The notes under the pieces were generated by a model that had not been told where the DNA came from, did not search any database, and worked only from the letters and a program-made list of their open reading frames with translations. Below are positions 13,332 through 16,951 of a stretch of DNA of 16,951 bases, in pieces; positions within the stretch are counted from its first letter, which is position 1, and every line of letters begins with the position of its first letter. The stretch covers positions 1 to 16,951 of the forward strand of contig CAIWGR010000253.1 in NCBI GenBank assembly GCA_903912275.1, read 5' to 3'. Source of the stretch: an uncultured delta proteobacterium. GTDB lineage: Bacteria > Myxococcota_A > Bradymonadia > REDH01. The position numbers were made by a program, and so were the translations under genes.

Positions 13332-14666
13332 ATGAAAGTCTGTCCGCACTGCGGTCGTAGATTCAATGAAGAGGCACTGTTCTGCCCCGACGACGGTTCG
13401 GGTCTGGTACCGATGCCTGAGCGGAATTCTCCTGCAGCCCAGGTCGATCAGGACGACCTGGTAGGAACCACGCTTTTTGGTGACTACATCATCAAGAAGA
13501 AGTTGGGCGAAGGCGGGATGGGCGCCGTCTATCTGGCTGAGAATCCAGCAATCGGGCAGCGAATTGCGGTCAAGGTTCTGCACGGTCACGCGGCGCGGAA
13601 CGAGGAGTTGGTAAAGCGCTTCAACCGCGAAGCCCAGGCCATCGCGCGCTTGAGCCATCCAAACATCATCCGTGTGTTCATCTTCGGTCGGACACCCGAG
13701 GGCATGCTCTACCTTGCGATGGAGTTCGTGGAGGGCCAGCAGCTCCGAGACATGATGGAGGCCGGCTCGAAGATCGACGAACTTCGGGCGATCGGGATCA
13801 TGCGGCAGGTGCTTCATACGCTGAGCGAGGCGCACGAGATTGGCATTGTTCACCGGGACCTGAAGCCCGATAACATCATGCTGACGAAGTTCCGCGGCGC
13901 GGACGACTACGTCAAGGTACTCGATTTCGGCATCGCGAAGGTCAAAGAGCCGGACGGCAAGCAGCAGCAGAAGCTGACGCAGGCGGGCGTTGTCTATGGC
14001 ACCCCGGAGTATCTGAGCCCCGAGCAGGCGCAGGCGAAGGAGCTAGACGGTCGGAGCGACCTCTACAGCCTCGGCGTGATTTTGTACGAGATGATGACGG
14101 GCGATGTTCCGTTCAAGAGCAACACGGCGGTCGCGGTGCTCGCGTCGCATGTGTACGATGCGCCTAAGCCGCCGAGCAAGGTGGGCAAGCGACCGGTGCA
14201 TCCGAAGATGGAGCGCATCATCCTCAAGGCGCTCGAGAAGGACCCGAAGAACCGGTACGCGAATGCGATGGAGTTCTTGGCGGATCTTGAGACGCTTGAG
14301 AGCGAACTGAGCTCGGAGACGGCGGTTCGGACAACGGTGCTCGACCCCCGTCAGTTGGCCTTGGTGCTGGATGTTGCTCGCACGAACGCGGCGCGCCGCG
14401 GAGCCAGCGCAGCGGGTGCTACGCCCGGGTCGGCGAGTTCGACTTCGATTCCGTCGATGGCGAAGCGGAACACGCCTCCCGCGATCTCAGGTTCGGTGGG
14501 CGCCGTGAAGGGCGCAGGGACGCCCATTGCCGCGCAGGCAGGGGTGAACCCGACCGTGCTCTACATCATCGTGGCCGGATTGGCGGTGCTGTCGCTGCTG
14601 CTGCTCGGCCTGGTGTGGGTGCTTTACCAGAAGAGCGGCACGCCGCCGCCCGTGGGTACGCCCTAA
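13332..14666 (+). CDS. Transmembrane Ser/Thr protein kinase with N-terminal zinc-knuckle motif
   Basis: This 444-residue Hanks-type (PknB-like) kinase phosphorylates proteins on Ser/Thr in the cytoplasm. The N-terminus carries CPHCGRRFNEEALFCPDDG. C4, C7 and C18 are present and the fourth ligand position is Asp, a form often seen ahead of kinases in Myxococcota. The kinase domain covers about 50-320: glycine loop GEGGMGAVY (59-67), catalytic lysine K81, HRDLKPDN with D176 and N181, DFG at 198-200, and GTPEYLSPEQ (223-232) closing the activation loop. All essential residues are present, so it should be active. A Ser/Thr/Ala-rich linker (about 330-405) leads to one membrane helix (409-432, YIIVAGLAVLSLLLLGLVWV) and only about 12 outer residues, so no external sensor domain. 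The ATG has a poor ribosome site. It is divergent from the FHA gene. Confidence 0.95.
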   Translation: MKVCPHCGRRFNEEALFCPDDGSGLVPMPERNSPAAQVDQDDLVGTTLFGDYIIKKKLGEGGMGAVYLAENPAIGQRIAVKVLHGHAARNEELVKRFNREAQAIARLSHPNIIRVFIFGRTPEGMLYLAMEFVEGQQLRDMMEAGSKIDELRAIGIMRQVLHTLSEAHEIGIVHRDLKPDNIMLTKFRGADDYVKVLDFGIAKVKEPDGKQQQKLTQAGVVYGTPEYLSPEQAQAKELDGRSDLYSLGVILYEMMTGDVPFKSNTAVAVLASHVYDAPKPPSKVGKRPVHPKMERIILKALEKDPKNRYANAMEFLADLETLESELSSETAVRTTVLDPRQLALVLDVARTNAARRGASAAGATPGSASSTSIPSMAKRNTPPAISGSVGAVKGAGTPIAAQAGVNPTVLYIIVAGLAVLSLLLLGLVWVLYQKSGTPPPVGTP

Positions 14667-14694
14667 CAGGCGGGGGCGGTCGCGGGGGTGAGCG

Positions 14695-16071
14695 CTACTT
14701 CTTCGGGAGCTTGGAGAGTTCGAGCATGAACTGCGCGGAGGCCTCGATGCCTTGGTAGAACGAGGTGATGGAGAACTTCTCGTTGGGGGAGTGGGCGCGG
14801 TCGTCGGCGAGACCAAATCCCATGAGAATGGAGTCGAGGCCGAGCTCTGACTTGAAGCTTGCGACGACGGGGATGCTGCCGCCCGAGCGCATGAAGACGG
14901 GGTCGACACCCCACACGGTCTTCAGCGCGTTGGTGGCGGCGATCATGGTCGGAACGGCGCGATCGGCGAGGAAGGCGGGGGCGCCATGGTGGAGTTCGAC
15001 GCGGGCGGTTACGCCGGCGGGCAGGTTGGCGAGGACATGGTTGCGGAGCTTGGCTTCGATCTCCTCTGAGGTCTGATTGGCGACCAGGCGGCAAGAGACC
15101 TTGGCGTGCGCTGAGGCGGGAAGAACGGTCTTTGCGCCCTCCCCCGTGTAGCCGCCCCAGATGCCGTTGCAGTCCAGGGTGGGACGGGCGGTGATGCGCT
15201 CGAGGACGGTGTAGCCCGCCTCTCCGGGCGACTCGGCGACGCCGATCTCCGCGCGGAACTGTGCTTCGTCGTGGCCGAGCGCAGCGAACTCGGCGCGCTC
15301 CTCCGCGGTGAGCGGCTGCACGTTGTCGTAGAAGCCTGGGACGGCGACGGAGCCGTCGGGGTTGTGGAGCCCGGCGATGATGCGGCTGAGCGCATTGATG
15401 GGGTTGGCGACGCCACCGCCGTAGAGGCCGGAGTGGAGGTCGTGGGTCGCGCCCTGCACGTGGATTTCGACATAGGTTAGGCCGCGCAGACCGACGGTCA
15501 CACCAGGCCGTCCGGGGGACCACATGGAGGTGTCGCTGATGAGGACGACATCGGCGGCGAGACGGTCGCGATGATCGCGAAGGAAGGGGTCGAGGTTGGG
15601 ACTGCCGATTTCTTCTTCGCCCTCGATGATGAACTTCACATTGCAGGGGAGTTTGCCGTCGACCGACATGAGCGCGTGGGCAGCGAGGACATGGGCGAAC
15701 ATCTGGCCCTTGTCATCGGTCGCGCCACGGGCGACGATGTTGTCGCCCTCGATGGTGGGCGAAAAGGGCGGGTTGCGCCACTCTTCGAGCGGCTCGACGG
15801 GCTGCACATCGTAGTGGCCGTAGATGAGGACGGTGGGGGCGTCCGGGGCACCAAGCCACTCTGCGTAGACCACGGGGTGACCCGGGGTCGGGATGACCTC
15901 GGTGTGGAGTCCGGCGCTGCGGAGGGCATCGGCTACGAAGTCGGCGCAGTGGGCGGTATCAGCGTTGTGCTCCGCCTTGGCGGAGATGCTGGCGATGGTG
16001 AGCAGATCTTTGAGCTGCTGCAGGTGTTGGGGGCGGCTGTTGTGAAGGAGCGTGTTGAGCGCGTTGGACAT
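14695..16071 (-). CDS. M20-family metallodipeptidase
   Basis: This 458-residue zinc-dependent dipeptidase/carboxypeptidase of the M20A/carnosinase-like group hydrolyses dipeptides or short peptides. It lacks an obvious signal peptide and is probably cytoplasmic. The metal-site motifs are intact: YGHYDVQP (H86, D88), GATDDKG (bridging D119), IEGEEEIGS (by alignment with carnosinase, base E153 and ligand E154), SDTSMW (D180) and DDRAHSPNE (H427). The lid-domain DLHSG (H213) that completes the neighbouring active site in dimers is also present. The length is normal for the family. The ATG at 16071 has AGG about eight bases upstream. The stop of the preceding minus-strand gene is eight bases away, so the two are probably one transcript. 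The physiological substrate cannot be told from sequence. A 28-base convergent gap with no visible terminator separates it from the kinase. Confidence 0.94.
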   Translation of the reverse strand: MSNALNTLLHNSRPQHLQQLKDLLTIASISAKAEHNADTAHCADFVADALRSAGLHTEVIPTPGHPVVYAEWLGAPDAPTVLIYGHYDVQPVEPLEEWRNPPFSPTIEGDNIVARGATDDKGQMFAHVLAAHALMSVDGKLPCNVKFIIEGEEEIGSPNLDPFLRDHRDRLAADVVLISDTSMWSPGRPGVTVGLRGLTYVEIHVQGATHDLHSGLYGGGVANPINALSRIIAGLHNPDGSVAVPGFYDNVQPLTAEERAEFAALGHDEAQFRAEIGVAESPGEAGYTVLERITARPTLDCNGIWGGYTGEGAKTVLPASAHAKVSCRLVANQTSEEIEAKLRNHVLANLPAGVTARVELHHGAPAFLADRAVPTMIAATNALKTVWGVDPVFMRSGGSIPVVASFKSELGLDSILMGFGLADDRAHSPNEKFSITSFYQGIEASAQFMLELSKLPKK

Positions 16072-16079
16072 GTTGGAAC

Positions 16080-16951
16080 CTACTTGGTGGAGGCGCAGTC
16101 GGTGGTAGCGGCAAAGAGGACGAGTCCGATGGCGGCGAATCCGGCGTCGGAGGGGGCGAGTTGACGGCGAGAGGCAGCGAGGCGCTCGCGGCTGAGCTGC
16201 GGCTGCCGGATGAGGAGGATTTGTGCGAAGCGGGTGGCGTCAATCTGCCGGATCACGCCGGGTTTGCGGCCGTCGCGGTCGCGCAGGAGGATTGGGATGA
16301 GGTTTTCCTGGCGGGGGAGGTAGCCATAGCGTGCCGCGATTTTGAGCGCTGCAATCTCAAAGCGCGGGTCTGCGATTGCGGCCTCAATCCAGGGCTTGGC
16401 CTGCGCGACCGTCAATGGCGAAGTGAGTGCCGCAACGACGTTGGCCTCGACAAGATCGGGCGTGGCGGCGATGTGGGAGGCGACGACCGCCGCGCCGTCC
16501 GCACCGAGGCGGTCGGCGAGGCGAAGTGCATCGGGGCGAGCTCCTGCGTCGGTGACCGCGGCAAGCTGGCGGGCGAGCTCCTGCTCGCGTCCGACGGCCC
16601 AGAGCATGGCGGCGTCGGCGCTCATGACCTCGTTGACATTTTTGAGGTCTCCCTCACGGAGGGCCATCATGGTCGCGGCATCCTTGGCGGCCATGAGCGC
16701 GGTCCAAGCGGGCGCCTGCTTGGTAAGAGAAGCGTGGGTGAGAGGGGAGTACTTGCCGAGCTTGAGCAGCGCGAGCTGCGCGAGGGCGGCGAGGTCGTTG
16801 CGCTCGCTCATACCGAACAGGCGGAGCTGCTCCGCACTGGCGGTCGCGAGGGCCGAGTCGCCGGCGAAGAGTCGTACGAGCGACCTCGCCACGAGGTGCT
16901 CCGGCGTCTCGTCGGCGGGAGCGTCGAGCTGCGCAAGAAGCGCGGGGGCGC
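16080..16951 (-). CDS. Unrecognised helix-rich protein, C-terminal part (runs off right edge)
   Basis: An open frame continues to the window edge. The 289 visible residues are the C-terminal part, and a GTG at 16892 is probably internal rather than the start. I do not recognise the family. The sequence is alanine- and leucine-rich and appears almost wholly alpha-helical, with recurring helix pairs such as DLAALAQLALLKLGKYSPLT, AAMLWAVGREQELARQLAAV and FEIAALKIAARYGYLPRQEN. That would fit a TPR-, HEAT- or armadillo-like solenoid, but no repeat consensus is clear to me. The C-terminus has a mildly hydrophobic stretch (AAIGLVLFAATTDC) that might be a membrane-proximal helix. It lies eight bases upstream of the M20 dipeptidase gene on the same strand. 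Codon usage looks like the neighbours. The function is unknown. Confidence 0.75.
   Translation of the reverse strand, partial: APALLAQLDAPADETPEHLVARSLVRLFAGDSALATASAEQLRLFGMSERNDLAALAQLALLKLGKYSPLTHASLTKQAPAWTALMAAKDAATMMALREGDLKNVNEVMSADAAMLWAVGREQELARQLAAVTDAGARPDALRLADRLGADGAAVVASHIAATPDLVEANVVAALTSPLTVAQAKPWIEAAIADPRFEIAALKIAARYGYLPRQENLIPILLRDRDGRKPGVIRQIDATRFAQILLIRQPQLSRERLAASRRQLAPSDAGFAAIGLVLFAATTDCASTK

Noticed and set aside
13182..13853. Upstream extension of the FHA gene to 13853
   Set aside because: It would lie antisense to the kinase domain, which is unquestionably coded on the plus strand. The FHA protein from the ATG at 13181 is complete.
14667..14694. Possible bidirectional terminator between the kinase and the M20 dipeptidase
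   Set aside because: The 28 bases are G-rich with no stable inverted repeat or T-run that I could find.

Overview
This is a high-GC, gene-dense bacterial chromosome segment. It probably comes from Myxococcota, Bradymonadota or a related former deltaproteobacterial lineage. The pointers are a Ser/Thr protein kinase with an N-terminal zinc-ribbon-like knuckle, a double-FHA protein, a lipoprotein with a MopE-type Ca/Cu-binding motif, an IgGFc-binding-type lipoprotein, and a TPR-PEGA protein. I recognise the gene families but cannot fix the genus. I see no tRNA, rRNA, CRISPR array, insertion sequence or integrase. No gap between genes exceeds 190 bases.

Left block (1-3722, all minus strand, read right to left): oxyR, a B12-binding-type radical SAM protein, a metallo-beta-lactamase-fold hydrolase joined to it by an ATGA overlap, and the first 71 codons of groEL, which runs off the left edge. 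A sigma70-like promoter lies just before groEL and a weaker one before the radical SAM gene. OxyR keeps both redox cysteines.

Envelope block (3801-8906, plus strand): three physically linked genes. These are a GT39/ArnT-like polytopic membrane glycosyltransferase, a secreted TPR-PEGA protein with two C-terminal hydrophobic segments (14-base overlap with the first), and a MopE-motif surface protein with a probable propeller-like body (TGATG overlap). Convergent to them is an integration host factor beta-type gene (8912-9220). The 186-base divergent region beyond it carries an IHF promoter and, on the other side, a perfect 10-base-arm dyad overlapping the promoter of a large IgGFc-binding-type lipoprotein (9407-11431).

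Signalling block (11428-14666): a minus-strand pair consists of a zinc-ribbon/double-FHA protein and a small lipoprotein (GTGA overlap). It is divergent from a transmembrane Ser/Thr kinase that also begins with a zinc-knuckle motif. The lipoprotein and the IgGFc protein converge so tightly that one CTAG supplies both stop codons. A kinase plus phosphothreonine-reader pair coupled to an envelope lipoprotein is the most suggestive functional unit here, although their direct interaction is inference.

Right block (14695-16951, minus strand): a complete M20-family metallodipeptidase lies 8 bases downstream of an unrecognised, helix-rich, alanine/leucine-rich protein that continues past the right edge.
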